Assembly: GCF_032681285.1 (NCBI RefSeq)
Contig: NZ_CP136336.1
Span: 1,599,001 to 1,663,000, forward strand
Direction: 5' to 3'
DNA length: 64,000 nt
Source: Piscinibacter gummiphilus
Lineage (GTDB): Bacteria; Pseudomonadota; Gammaproteobacteria; Burkholderiales; Burkholderiaceae_C
Shown: positions 29,382 through 39,868 of the stretch, one piece after another
Layout: each line of letters starts with the position of its first letter
Position numbering within the stretch: position 1 is the stretch's first letter
The notes under the pieces: model-generated
The model's input: only the letters and a program-made list of their open reading frames with translations
Told to the model about the DNA's origin: nothing
The model's database searches: none
Made by a program: the position numbers and the translations under genes

Positions 29382-29900
29382 ATGCCCCTTGCCCCCACTG
29401 CCGACACCGACCTGCTGCGCGGCCTGCCCCCCGTCATCGACCACCGCACACGCCTGCTCGTGCTGGGCAGCTTCCCGAGCGTCGCCTCGCTCGCCGCGGG
29501 TCAGTACTACGCCCACCCGCGCAACCACTTCTGGCCGTTGCTCTCTGCCGTGTGGGGGCTGGACCTTCGGGCACTGGCCTACCCGAAGCGCCTGCAAGAA
29601 GCGCTGAAGCGCGGCCTGGGCATCTGGGACGTCTACGCCCACTGCCGCCGCGAGGGCAGCCTCGACAGTGCGATCCGCGATGCCGAGTTCAACGACCTTG
29701 CAGGCTTGAAGGCCCAAGCACCGCAGCTGCAGGCCGTCGCCCACAACGGCGGCGAGTCCGCCCGCGCGATGCGCTTCACCGCCACGCTCGGCGTGCGCGT
29801 GCAGCGCCTGCCGTCCACCAGCCCCGCCAACGCCTCCTGGAGCTTCGAGCGCAAGCTGGCCGCATGGCGCGACGCGTTCGAGGCCCACGGCATTGCATGA
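29382..29900 (+). CDS. DNA-deoxyinosine glycosylase (UDG superfamily)
   Basis: A 172-residue uracil-DNA-glycosylase-fold protein. The signature VLGSFPSVASLAAGQYYAHPRNHFW (written here in parts: LGSFPSVAS near 31 and YYAHPRNHFWPLL near 43) and the late LPSTSPANA near 146 match the family of hypoxanthine-DNA glycosylases that removes deaminated adenine. It overlaps the next gene by ATGA. Whether it also acts on uracil or xanthine cannot be seen. Confidence 0.85.
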   Translation: MPLAPTADTDLLRGLPPVIDHRTRLLVLGSFPSVASLAAGQYYAHPRNHFWPLLSAVWGLDLRALAYPKRLQEALKRGLGIWDVYAHCRREGSLDSAIRDAEFNDLAGLKAQAPQLQAVAHNGGESARAMRFTATLGVRVQRLPSTSPANASWSFERKLAAWRDAFEAHGIA

Positions 29901-30678
29901 CCATGAAGAAGAACTCCAAGACGCAACCCGACATGGCCCCGGCCACGATCTCCGAATTCGAAGGGGTGCGCTACCTGCACCTCGGCACGCCCTGGGTGCA
30001 GGGCGCCATGCGCGTGCGCAAGCCGCACGCGCTCGAACTCGAATACGTGCAGCGCATGATGGTGTGGATGCTGTTTCGCAACCCCGCCTACGTGAGCAAG
30101 GCACATGCAGTGCAGCTCGGCCTCGGCTCGGCGTCGATCACGCGCTTCTGCCACCGCAACCTGCGCATGAAGACGACGGCGGTCGAACTCAACCCAACCG
30201 TGATCACCGCCTGCCGCATGTGGTTCAACCTGCCGGCCGACGACAAGAAGCTCACCGTGCTCAACCAGGACGCGGCCGTCTACGTGGCCGACGCGGCGCA
30301 CATCGGCACCGCCGACGTGCTCAACGTCGACCTCTACGACCACGATGCCGCAAGCCCCGTGCTCGACGATCAGTCGTTCTACGACGCCTGCTACCGCCTG
30401 CTGGCAGACGAGGGGGTGATGACGGTCAACCTCTTCGGGCGAGACGCGAGCTTCGAGCGCAGCGCCGCGCGCATCGCCCAGGCGTTCGACGGCGACCCCG
30501 TGCTCAGCCTGCGGCCCACCAAGGAGGGCAACACGGTGGTCGTCGGCCTCAAGGGCATGGCCATGCCCGACCGCGACACGCTTGCCGCACGGGCGGAAAC
30601 CATTGAAACTCTGACCGCATTGCCGGCCCGCAAGTGGCTGCGCATGATGCGCGCACTGCCTTCGCCTGAAGATCCCAC

Positions 30679-30682
<4 letters not shown>
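29897..30682 (+). CDS. Spermidine-synthase-like methyltransferase-fold protein
   Basis: A 261-residue Rossmann-fold protein related to spermidine synthases: VQLGLGSASITRF near 74-86 (SAM-binding loop), TTAVELNPTVI near 94-104 and the DVLNVDLYDHDAA region near 140 that holds the proton-acceptor aspartates. Many such proteins are labelled spermidine synthase without proof, and the polyamine pocket is not complete by eye. The ATG overlaps the glycosylase stop; a second ATG at 29903 is possible. Its own stop overlaps the next gene by ATGA. Confidence 0.75.
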
Positions 30683-32490
<1,808 letters not shown>

Positions 32491-32592
32491 CGCAGCACCG
32501 ATGAACGTGCACCGAGCCGCGCTGTGTTCCACTCAGCGAGACACCTAGCTCGGTACGTGTAAACCACACACGGGCGCGGGGGTCTGGCTACC

Positions 32593-32598
32593 TAGAAT
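32593..32598 (+). promoter_or_regulatory. -10-like element of tctBA
   Basis: TAGAAT (5 of 6 to the -10 consensus) stands 33 bases before the TTG start of tctB. No clear -35. The rest of the 140 bases after the GspE-type gene shows no hairpin followed by T. Confidence 0.35.
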
Positions 32599-32630
32599 CC
32601 CCCGCGAGTCATTAGCCGAGGAGCAAGGCC

Positions 32631-33095
32631 TTGAAAATCAAAAGCGAACGGGACTTCTGGTCCGGTCTCATGTTCCTCGTGGTCGGCATCGTGTTTGCCG
32701 TCGGGGCCACCAACTACAGCATGGGCACGTCGGCCCGCCCGGGGCCGGGTTACTTCCCGCTGCTGCTGAGCATCATCCTCGCCATCCTCGGCGCGATCGT
32801 GCTCTTCAAGAGCCTCACCATCGAGACCGAAGGCGGCGACCCCATCGGCAAGATCGCGTGGCGCCCGCTGCTCATCACCGTCGGCTCCATCGTGCTCTTC
32901 GGCGTGCTGCTGCCGCGCCTGGGCATGATCATCACGATCCCCATCCTCATCGTCGCGGTGAGCTTCGCGGGCGACGAATTCAAGTGGCGCGGCGTGCTCA
33001 TCGCCGCGGTGGTGCTGACCTTCTTCTCGTGGGTGATCTTCGTGTGGGGGCTGAAGCTCACCATTCCGATGTGGCCTTCGTTCCTCGGGTCTTGA
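32631..33095 (+). CDS. tctB: Tripartite tricarboxylate transporter small membrane subunit TctB
   Basis: A 154-residue protein with four membrane helices (for example FWSGLMFLVVGIVFAVGATN near 9-28) and the TctB loop RPGPGYFP near 36-43. It pairs with TctA in secondary uptake of carboxylates using a periplasmic binding protein. The start is TTG at 32631, supported by GAGGAG at 32618-32623 and by the protein beginning MKIKSERDFWSG. Confidence 0.9.
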   Translation: MKIKSERDFWSGLMFLVVGIVFAVGATNYSMGTSARPGPGYFPLLLSIILAILGAIVLFKSLTIETEGGDPIGKIAWRPLLITVGSIVLFGVLLPRLGMIITIPILIVAVSFAGDEFKWRGVLIAAVVLTFFSWVIFVWGLKLTIPMWPSFLGS

Positions 33096-33132
33096 GACCC
33101 CGTCAGACGCACTACTACAAATCGAGACGACC

Positions 33133-34638
33133 ATGGAACTGATCAACAACCTGATGCTGGGTTTCGGCGTGGCCTTCACGCTGCAGAACCTGGCCTATGC
33201 CTTCTTCGGTTGCATCCTGGGCACGCTGATCGGCGTGCTGCCCGGCCTTGGCCCGGTGGCGACCATCGCGATGCTGCTGCCGTCGATCTACGCGCTCGAC
33301 GCCACGCCCGCGCTCATCATGCTGGCCGGCATCTACTACGGCGCGCAGTACGGTGGCTCGACCACCGCCATCCTGATCAACGTGCCGGGCGAATCGTCGT
33401 CGGTCGTGACCGCGATCGACGGCTACCAGATGGCCCGCCAGGGCCGTGCCGGCTCTGCGTTGGCGGCGGCGGGCCTGGGCTCGTTCTTTGCCGGTTGCGT
33501 GGGCACGGTCATCATCGCGGCCTTCGCGCCGCCGCTCACCGAGCTGGCCTTCAAGTTCGGCCCGCAGGAGTATTTCTCGCTGATGGTGCTGGGCCTCATC
33601 GGCGCCGTGGTGCTGGCCTCGGGCTCGTTGCTCAAGGCCATCTCGATGATCATCCTCGGCCTCACGATGGCGCAGATCAACACCGACGTGATCTCCGGCA
33701 CCGCGCGCTACAGCTTCGACATCCCCGAGCTGACCGACGGCATCGGCTTCGTCGTGATCGCGATGGGCCTTTTCGGCTTCGGCGAAATCATCGCCAACCT
33801 CGGCCAGCCCGCCGAGCACCGCGAGGTGTTCACGAAGGAAGTGAAAGGCCTGTGGCCCACGCGTGACGACTTCAAGCAGGCCTGGCCTGCGGTGCTGCGT
33901 GGCACGGCGCTCGGCTCCGTGCTGGGTGTGCTGCCAGGCGGGGGAGCGCTGCTGTCGTCGTTCGCCGCCTACACGCTCGAGAAAAAGATCGCTGGCGACA
34001 CCGGCCGCTTCGGCAAGGGTGACATCCGCGGCGTGGCGGGCCCCGAGTCGGCCAACAACGCCGGCGCGCAGACCTCGTTCATTCCGATGCTCACGCTGGG
34101 CATCCCGCCCAATGCGGTGATGGCGCTGATGGTGGGCGCGATGACGATCAAGGGCATCCAGCCCGGGCCGCAGGTGATGACGAGCAACCCGCAGCTCTTC
34201 TGGGGCCTGATCGCCTCGATGTGGATCGGTAACCTGATGCTGGTGGTGCTCAACCTGCCGCTGATCGGCATCTGGATCAAGCTGCTGACGGTGCCCTACC
34301 GCTTCCTGTTCCCCGCGATCACGCTTTTCTGCTGCATCGGCGTGTACACCCTCAACAACAACAACTTCGACGTCTACATGACGGCGATCTTCGCGGTGAT
34401 CGGCTACCTGTTCTACAAGCTGAGCTGTGAGGGTGCACCGTTGCTGCTGGGCTTCATCCTCGGGCCGATGATGGAAGAGAACCTGCGGCGTGCGCTGCTG
34501 CTCTCGCGTGGCGACTGGAGCACCTTCGTCGTGCGCCCGCTGTCGGCTGGCCTGCTGATCGCCGCGGTGCTGCTGGTGGTGATCGTGATGCTGCCGTCGA
34601 TCAAGAAGAAGCGCGAAGAGGCCTTCGTCGAAGACTGA
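33133..34638 (+). CDS. tctA: Tripartite tricarboxylate transporter large membrane subunit TctA
   Basis: A 501-residue membrane protein with about eleven helices. TctA hallmarks are LIGVLPGLGPVATIAML near 26-42, IYYGAQYGGSTTAILINVPGE (read as YYGAQYGGSTTAI near 71-83) and the second-half repeat LPGGGALLSSF near 268-278. It forms the transport path for citrate-like carboxylates with TctB, encoded 37 bases upstream. The binding protein TctC is not in the window. A terminator follows at 34659. Confidence 0.95.
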   Translation: MELINNLMLGFGVAFTLQNLAYAFFGCILGTLIGVLPGLGPVATIAMLLPSIYALDATPALIMLAGIYYGAQYGGSTTAILINVPGESSSVVTAIDGYQMARQGRAGSALAAAGLGSFFAGCVGTVIIAAFAPPLTELAFKFGPQEYFSLMVLGLIGAVVLASGSLLKAISMIILGLTMAQINTDVISGTARYSFDIPELTDGIGFVVIAMGLFGFGEIIANLGQPAEHREVFTKEVKGLWPTRDDFKQAWPAVLRGTALGSVLGVLPGGGALLSSFAAYTLEKKIAGDTGRFGKGDIRGVAGPESANNAGAQTSFIPMLTLGIPPNAVMALMVGAMTIKGIQPGPQVMTSNPQLFWGLIASMWIGNLMLVVLNLPLIGIWIKLLTVPYRFLFPAITLFCCIGVYTLNNNNFDVYMTAIFAVIGYLFYKLSCEGAPLLLGFILGPMMEENLRRALLLSRGDWSTFVVRPLSAGLLIAAVLLVVIVMLPSIKKKREEAFVED

Positions 34639-34658
34639 CCGCTGGCCGTCTCGCACCG

Positions 34659-34692
34659 ACAAGCCGCCTCTCAGGGCGGCTTGTTTGTTTTG
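34659..34692 (+). terminator. Rho-independent terminator after tctA
   Basis: A 10-base-pair stem (34659-34668 with 34675-34684) closes a six-base loop and continues into TTGTTTT. It ends the tctBA transcript. Confidence 0.88.
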
Positions 34693-34719
34693 GAGGCGAC
34701 ACGTCTCACCGAATCGGAC

Positions 34720-34725
34720 TAACCT
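34720..34725 (+). promoter_or_regulatory. -10-like element of the gamma-glutamyltransferase gene
   Basis: TAACCT, 28 bases before the ATG at 34753 and just after the tctA terminator. Match to consensus is moderate. Confidence 0.3.
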
Positions 34726-34752
34726 TCGGGCTCCCGAGATCGAGGATTACGC

Positions 34753-36372
34753 ATGACGCACGCATTCGACTGGACCACCGGCTACCCCACTCAGCGCCTG
34801 CCCGTCTTCGGGCGCAATGTCGTCTCCACCTCGCACCCGGTCGCGGCGCAGGCGGGGCTTCGCATGCTGATGAAAGGGGGCAACGCGGTCGATGCGGCCA
34901 TCGCCGCGGCGGCGGCCATGACGATCGTCGAGCCGGTGAGCAACGGGCTCGGCTCCGACTCCTTCTGCATCCTCTGGGACGGGCAGCAGCTGCACGGCCT
35001 CAACGCCTCGGGCCGCGCCCCGCAGGCCTGGACGCGCGGCTACTTCAAGGCCAAGTACGGCGACGACGCGAAGAGCCCGCCGCAGCGCGGCTGGGACAGC
35101 GTCACCGTGCCCGGGGCGGTGGCCTCGTGGGTGGCCTTGAGCGAGCGCTTCGGCAAGCTGCCCTTCGGCGACCTGCTCGAGCCCGCCATCGAGATCGCCG
35201 AGCGCGGTTATGCGGTGCCGGTGGTGGTGCAGCAGAAGTGGGCCGCGGCCACGCCGCTGCTGGCCGAGCTGCCCGGCTTCGCACAGAGCTTCATGCCGCA
35301 TGGCCGCGCGCCCGAGGTGGGGGAGTTGTTCCGCTTCCCCGGTGCAGCGAAGTCGCTGCGCCTCATCGCGCAGAGCAAGGGCGCGGCGTACTACGGTGGC
35401 GAGATCGCCGAAGCCGCGGCGCGCCATGCGCGCGAGCACGGCGGCTCGATCACGGTCGAAGACTTCGCCGGCTACAAGCCCGAGTGGGTCACGCCCATCG
35501 GCAAGACCTATGGCAGCCACACGCTGCACGAGATCCCGCCGAACGGGCAGGGCATCGCGGCCCTCATTGCACTCGGCATCCTCTCGCACTTCGACCTCAC
35601 GTCGATGAAGGTCGATGGGGTGGACTCGCAGCACCTGCAGATCGAAGCGATGAAGCTCGCCTTCGCCGACGTCTACCGCTACGTGGCCGAACCAGCGAGC
35701 ATGGAGGTCACGGCCGAGCAGCTGCTCGACGATGCGTATCTCGCCTCGCGCGCCAGGCTCATCGACATGAAGCGCGCGCAGGACTTCGGCGCGGGCAACC
35801 CGGTGAAGGGCGGCACCATCTACCTCACCGCGGCCGACGAGCGCGGCATGATGGTGAGCTTCATCCAGAGCAACTTCCAGGGCTTCGGCTCGGGCGTGGT
35901 GGTGCCGGGCTACGGCCTGTCGATGCAGAACCGCGGTCACGCCTTCAGCCTCGATGCGAAGAGCGCCAACGTGGTGTCGCCGGGCAAGCGGCCCTTCCAC
36001 ACCATCATTCCCGCCTTCCTCACGAAAGACGGCCAGCCGGTGATGAGCTTCGGCGTGATGGGCGCCAACATGCAGCCGCAAGGCCATATGCAGACGCTCG
36101 TGCGCATGCTCGACTACCGCCAGCAACCGCAGGCCGCCTGCGATGCGCCGCGCTGGCGCTTCAACGCGGGCCTGGAGATCAATGTCGAGAGCGCGATGAA
36201 CCCGGCCACCGTGCAAGGCCTCGCCGAGCGCGGGCACCAGATGGAGGTCATCAACGACTCCTACCAGGACTTCGGCGCCGGCCAGTTCATCTGGCGACTG
36301 GGCGACCCGGCAGTGGAAGGGTATGTGGCGGCGAGCGACCCGCGGCGTGACGGGCAGGCGGTGGTGTACTGA
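34753..36372 (+). CDS. Gamma-glutamyltransferase family protein, YwrD-like cytoplasmic type
   Basis: A 539-residue Ntn-hydrolase of the gamma-glutamyltranspeptidase family. The N-terminal block VSTSHPVAAQAG and GGNAVDAAIAAAA near 43-55 and GLGSDSF near 65 are typical. The self-cleavage nucleophile is the Thr of GGTIYLTAADERG near residue 355, with I and Y where classic enzymes have Thr and His. There is no signal peptide, so unlike E. coli Ggt it should stay in the cytoplasm. It could hydrolyse gamma-glutamyl or related amides. It is 2 bases upstream of an EamA exporter gene, suggesting a shared transcript. Confidence 0.88.
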   Translation: MTHAFDWTTGYPTQRLPVFGRNVVSTSHPVAAQAGLRMLMKGGNAVDAAIAAAAAMTIVEPVSNGLGSDSFCILWDGQQLHGLNASGRAPQAWTRGYFKAKYGDDAKSPPQRGWDSVTVPGAVASWVALSERFGKLPFGDLLEPAIEIAERGYAVPVVVQQKWAAATPLLAELPGFAQSFMPHGRAPEVGELFRFPGAAKSLRLIAQSKGAAYYGGEIAEAAARHAREHGGSITVEDFAGYKPEWVTPIGKTYGSHTLHEIPPNGQGIAALIALGILSHFDLTSMKVDGVDSQHLQIEAMKLAFADVYRYVAEPASMEVTAEQLLDDAYLASRARLIDMKRAQDFGAGNPVKGGTIYLTAADERGMMVSFIQSNFQGFGSGVVVPGYGLSMQNRGHAFSLDAKSANVVSPGKRPFHTIIPAFLTKDGQPVMSFGVMGANMQPQGHMQTLVRMLDYRQQPQAACDAPRWRFNAGLEINVESAMNPATVQGLAERGHQMEVINDSYQDFGAGQFIWRLGDPAVEGYVAASDPRRDGQAVVY

Positions 36373-36374
36373 GC

Positions 36375-37286
36375 ATGACCTCGGGCTCGCTTGCGGCGGC
36401 TGCGCCGCACAAGGCCCTGTGGCCGGGTTTCGTCTTCGCCGCACTCGGCGCCATCGCGTTCTCGGGCAAGGCCATCATCGTCAAGCTCGCGTACCGCTAC
36501 GGGGTGGATGCGGTCACGCTCATCATGTACCGCATGCTGTTCGCGCTGCCGATGTTCCTGCTGCTGTCGTGGTGGTCGGGGCGCGGCAAGGCGGCGCTCA
36601 CGCGGCGCGACTGGCTGGCCGTCACGGGCCTGGGCTTCAGCGGCTACTACCTCGCAAGCTTTCTCGACTTCGCCGGCCTGCAGTACATCACCGCGAGCCT
36701 GGAGCGGCTCATCCTGTACCTCAACCCGACGCTGGTGCTCTTTCTCGGCGTGGTGCTCTTCAAGCAGAAGGTGACGCGGCGGCAGCTCATCTCGCTGGCG
36801 GTGAGCTACTGCGGCGTGCTGCTCGTCTTCGGGCATGAGGTCACGCTCTTGGGCAGCAACGTGGCGCTGGGCGCCGCGCTCGTCTTCGGCAGCATGGTGA
36901 GTTATGCGCTCTACCTCGTCTACAGCGGCGAGGAGGTCAAGCGCCTGGGCGCGCTGCGCCTCACCGGCCTCGCGACCTCGATCGCTTGCGTGCTGTGCAT
37001 CGCGCAGTTCTTCATCCTGCGGCCGGTGAGCGCGATGGCGGTGGCGCCCGAGGTGATCTGGCTCAGCGTGCTCAACGCGGTGGCCTGCACCTTCTGCCCG
37101 GTGCTGCTGGTGATGCTGGCCATCGAGCGCATCGGTGCATCGATGGCCACGCAGGTGGGCATGTTCGGGCCGTTGTCGACGATCCTGATGGGTGTGGTGA
37201 TCCTGGGTGAGCCGTTCACCGCCTGGATCGCGGCCGGTACGGTTCTGGTTCTTGCGGGCATCTGGTTGCTCGCCAAATGGAGGTAG
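36375..37286 (+). CDS. EamA/DMT-superfamily transporter
   Basis: A 303-residue protein with ten helices in two EamA repeats, the first beginning FAALGAIAFSGKAIIVKLAY near 20. It starts 2 bases after the transferase stop and its end carries the GGAGG ribosome binding site of the SDR gene, so the three genes are likely cotranscribed. Substrate unknown; amino acid or peptide breakdown products are a reasonable guess because of the transferase. Confidence 0.87.
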   Translation: MTSGSLAAAAPHKALWPGFVFAALGAIAFSGKAIIVKLAYRYGVDAVTLIMYRMLFALPMFLLLSWWSGRGKAALTRRDWLAVTGLGFSGYYLASFLDFAGLQYITASLERLILYLNPTLVLFLGVVLFKQKVTRRQLISLAVSYCGVLLVFGHEVTLLGSNVALGAALVFGSMVSYALYLVYSGEEVKRLGALRLTGLATSIACVLCIAQFFILRPVSAMAVAPEVIWLSVLNAVACTFCPVLLVMLAIERIGASMATQVGMFGPLSTILMGVVILGEPFTAWIAAGTVLVLAGIWLLAKWR

Positions 37287-37290
37287 TCAC

Positions 37291-38070
37291 ATGGATCTCG
37301 GTATTGAAGGCAAGTGGGCGCTGGTGTGTGCGGCCAGCAAGGGCCTGGGCAAGGGTTGCGCGCAGGCGCTGGTGAAGGAGGGCGTGAACGTCGTCATCAC
37401 CGCGCGCGGGGCCGAGGCGCTGGAGGCCACGGCGGCCGAGCTGCGGGCGCTGAAGGGCGGCGAGGTGCGCGCGGTCGCCGGCGACATCACCACGCCTGAA
37501 GGCCGCGCCGCAGCGCTCGCCGCCTGCCCGCAGGTCGACATCCTCGTCAACAACGCAGGCGGCCCGCCGCCCGGCGACTTCCGCGACTGGGACCGCGACG
37601 CCTGGATCAAGGCGCTCGACGCCAACATGCTCACGCCCATCGAGCTGATGAAGGCGGTGGTCGACCCGATGATGTCGCGCGGCTTCGGCCGCATCGTCAA
37701 CATCACCTCGGCGGCGGTGAAGGCGCCGATCGACATCCTCGGTTTGTCGAATGGCGCTCGCTCGGGCTTGACGGGCTTCACGGCGGGCCTCGCGCGCAAG
37801 ACGGTGGCGAAAGGGGTGACCATCAACGGCCTCCTGCCGGGCCCCTTCGACACCGACCGCCTGCGTGTGACGATGGCCGGGGCTGCAAAGGCCGGTGGCG
37901 TGAGCATCGACGCGATCGCCGATCAGCGCCGCAAGCAGAACCCGTCTGGACGCTTCGGCACGCCGGAAGAGTTTGGTGCGATGTGCGCCTTCCTCTGCAG
38001 CGTGCATGGGGGATTCATCACGGGGCAGAACATCCTGATGGATGGGGGCGCTTACCCGGGGACGTTCTGA
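37291..38070 (+). CDS. Atypical short-chain dehydrogenase/reductase lacking the catalytic Tyr
   Basis: A 259-residue Rossmann protein. The cofactor loop is CAASKGLGKGCA near 12-23 and the NNAGG motif is near 88-92. After the catalytic-position Ser (ITSAAVK near 137) the expected YxxxK is replaced by LSNGARSG, the pattern of the divergent SDR group that resembles beta-ketoacyl reductases but lacks the normal tetrad. The C-terminus LMDGGAYPGTF is normal. GGAGG at 37279-37283 sets the ATG at 37291. Activity is uncertain; it may use other residues or bind a ligand. Confidence 0.87.
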   Translation: MDLGIEGKWALVCAASKGLGKGCAQALVKEGVNVVITARGAEALEATAAELRALKGGEVRAVAGDITTPEGRAAALAACPQVDILVNNAGGPPPGDFRDWDRDAWIKALDANMLTPIELMKAVVDPMMSRGFGRIVNITSAAVKAPIDILGLSNGARSGLTGFTAGLARKTVAKGVTINGLLPGPFDTDRLRVTMAGAAKAGGVSIDAIADQRRKQNPSGRFGTPEEFGAMCAFLCSVHGGFITGQNILMDGGAYPGTF

Positions 38071-38092
38071 CCGTCGGCGGGTTCGGAGCGAC

Positions 38093-38202
38093 GCATCGGC
38101 CACGGGGTGAGGGGCTCCGTTCATGTCCCTTGTTGATGAACGCTCCCGCGTTCATCAATTCATTCCTTTACTTCACTGCGCCCCTCACCCCGTGGCCGAT
38201 GC
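38093..38202. repeat. Nested inverted repeat, first unit
   Basis: A perfect 23-base inverted repeat (38093-38115 with 38180-38202) encloses 64 bases, inside which 38133-38143 pairs perfectly with 38148-38158 (11 base pairs, TCCC loop). As RNA it would fold into a long two-storey hairpin. It begins 23 bases after the SDR stop codon and has no T-tail, so it is not a plain terminator. No convincing coding frame. Confidence 0.85.
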
Positions 38203-38246
38203 TCGAACCGGTGGTGGCATGCGGCATGTCACCGGCCGTGCCGGCG

Positions 38247-38351
38247 CGCGGAGCTGGGGTGTCGCATGGAGCGAAGTAAAGGAGGAGCAAAAGATCGCGG
38301 GAGCGACCTTTTGCGGGGGACATGAGCGGAGTGCGACACCCCAGCTCCGCG
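38247..38351. repeat. Nested inverted repeat, second unit
   Basis: A perfect 20-base inverted repeat (38247-38266 with 38332-38351) encloses an inner stem 38287-38298 with 38303-38314 (11 of 12 pairs). The outer arm ends 7 bases before the stop codon of the convergent exporter gene. An 11-base segment at 38273-38283 is the exact reverse complement of 38164-38174 in the first unit, so the two units share sequence in opposite orientation. Confidence 0.85.
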
Positions 38352-38358
38352 TGCTCGC

Positions 38359-39282
38359 TCAGACCGAAGATCGCCGCGAATTCACCACGATCCCCGCACC
38401 GATCAGCACGAACGCCGCCACGTGATACCAGCGCGGCGCTTCGCCCAGCCACAGTGCCGACATCAGGGCCGCAAACACCGGCGTGAGGTTGCTGAAGAAC
38501 GCCGCAATTGCCGGCCCGACGGTCGACACGCCTTCCCCCCAGAAGCGATAGGCGAGCAGCGACGGCCCGATGGCCACATACGCCAGCGCCAGAACGACCA
38601 TCGGCGACCAGTGGATCTGCGCCGGGCTCACCACGGCTTCGACTCCCGCGGCGCCCGCCGCCCACGCCGTACCGAAGATCATCTGCACCACGAGCAACTC
38701 GGCCCAGCCCCAGTCGGGCCGTGCCTCGCCGCGCATGTGGGCGGGTGGGCGCGCCAGCAGCCAGCTGTACCAGGCCCAGAGCGCGATGGCCACGAGCATC
38801 AGCAAGTCGCCGGGCAACAGATGCAGGTCGAGCAGCACCTTCAGGTCACCGCGCGAGATCACAAGGGCCACACCCGCGAGTGACAAAACGGCGCCGACGA
38901 TCTGCGGGCGTGTGGGGTGCTCGCGGTAAAAGAGGATGCCGAAGAGCAGCATCCACAGCGGCATGCTCGACAGGATCAGCGTGACGTTGATCGGCGTGGA
39001 GGTCTGCAGCGCCAGGTACTGCAGCGAGTTGTAGGTGCCCACGCCGAGCACACCGATGAGCGCGAGGTAGGGCCAGCGTTCGCGGATGTCTTGCGGCCGC
39101 CGCCACAGCCGCGTGGCGAAGGGCAGCAGCAGCACGAGGGCGATCGCCCAGCGCATCGCACTCAACGCCATTGGCGGCACGGTGCCCACGAGCGCCCGGC
39201 CGACGACGGCGTTGCCGGCCCACAGCAGGGGCGGCAAGGTGAGATAGAAGGCAACGCGCGGGGTGATGGGGTGCTGGGACAT
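38359..39282 (-). CDS. EamA/DMT-superfamily transporter
   Basis: A 307-residue protein with ten helices in two EamA domains, beginning MSQHPITPRVAFYLTLPPLLWAG. It is the third EamA-type carrier in the window and is monocistronic by layout. It converges on the SDR operon across the nested inverted repeats. The substrate is not evident. Confidence 0.87.
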   Translation of the reverse strand: MSQHPITPRVAFYLTLPPLLWAGNAVVGRALVGTVPPMALSAMRWAIALVLLLPFATRLWRRPQDIRERWPYLALIGVLGVGTYNSLQYLALQTSTPINVTLILSSMPLWMLLFGILFYREHPTRPQIVGAVLSLAGVALVISRGDLKVLLDLHLLPGDLLMLVAIALWAWYSWLLARPPAHMRGEARPDWGWAELLVVQMIFGTAWAAGAAGVEAVVSPAQIHWSPMVVLALAYVAIGPSLLAYRFWGEGVSTVGPAIAAFFSNLTPVFAALMSALWLGEAPRWYHVAAFVLIGAGIVVNSRRSSV

Positions 39283-39432
39283 CCCGCGAGTGTCTCAGGG
39301 CTTGCGGCTGCGGGTGGCGGGTGTACCCACACGCGGAAATGGCGCGGTTTGGCAGGGTAGTTCGACCTGCCGGCGACGCGCGTGATCCGCTACGCTTGCG
39401 GCACTGCGCAGCGATCCGGCTGAGCCCGACCC

Positions 39433-39843
39433 ATGCACACCTCCGACCCGCTCAGCCTTTCGCACGTTTTCTACGTCAGCCGCTCGCTGGCGACGCCGAT
39501 CGAGGTCGACAGGATCCTTCGGTGTGCGCGCGAGCAAAACAGCCACCGAGGCGTCACGGGTTCACTGCTGTTCACCGGAGGCCACTTCGCACAGCTGCTG
39601 GAGGGCACGCCAGCAGCCGTGGCCGACACGATGGCCATCATCGGCGCCGACCGGCGGCATACGGCCGTGAAGCGTCTCGCCGAAGGCGATCTGAGCCAGC
39701 GCCGCTTCGGGGCCTGGAGCATGGCATTCGCCGAGGCGCCGGGGGCCGACGACCTCATCGAGCAACTGCTCTCGTCGGCCGAAGTGCCTCCGGAGCGCGC
39801 GCAGCGCCTGATGAGGCTGATGTTCGAGACGGCGCCCCTCTAG
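39433..39843 (+). CDS. Stand-alone BLUF blue-light photoreceptor
   Basis: A 136-residue protein consisting of one FAD-binding BLUF domain plus a short C-terminal helix. The photocycle residues are all present: Tyr14 (HVFYVSRS), Asn36 (EQNSHRGVTG), Gln54 (FAQLLEG) and Trp95/Met97 (FGAWSMAF). No output domain is attached, so signalling must go through a partner protein, as for short BLUF proteins such as PixD or YcgF relatives. It is convergent with an OmpR-type regulator gene 25 bases downstream, which is a candidate partner by position only. Confidence 0.93.
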   Translation: MHTSDPLSLSHVFYVSRSLATPIEVDRILRCAREQNSHRGVTGSLLFTGGHFAQLLEGTPAAVADTMAIIGADRRHTAVKRLAEGDLSQRRFGAWSMAFAEAPGADDLIEQLLSSAEVPPERAQRLMRLMFETAPL

Positions 39844-39868
39844 GGCCTGCTCGCAAGGCACCCGGGCT

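Noticed and set aside
38123..38425. 100-codon plus-strand frame over the inverted repeats
   Set aside because: It only translates the palindromes, has no ribosome binding site and runs into the convergent exporter gene.
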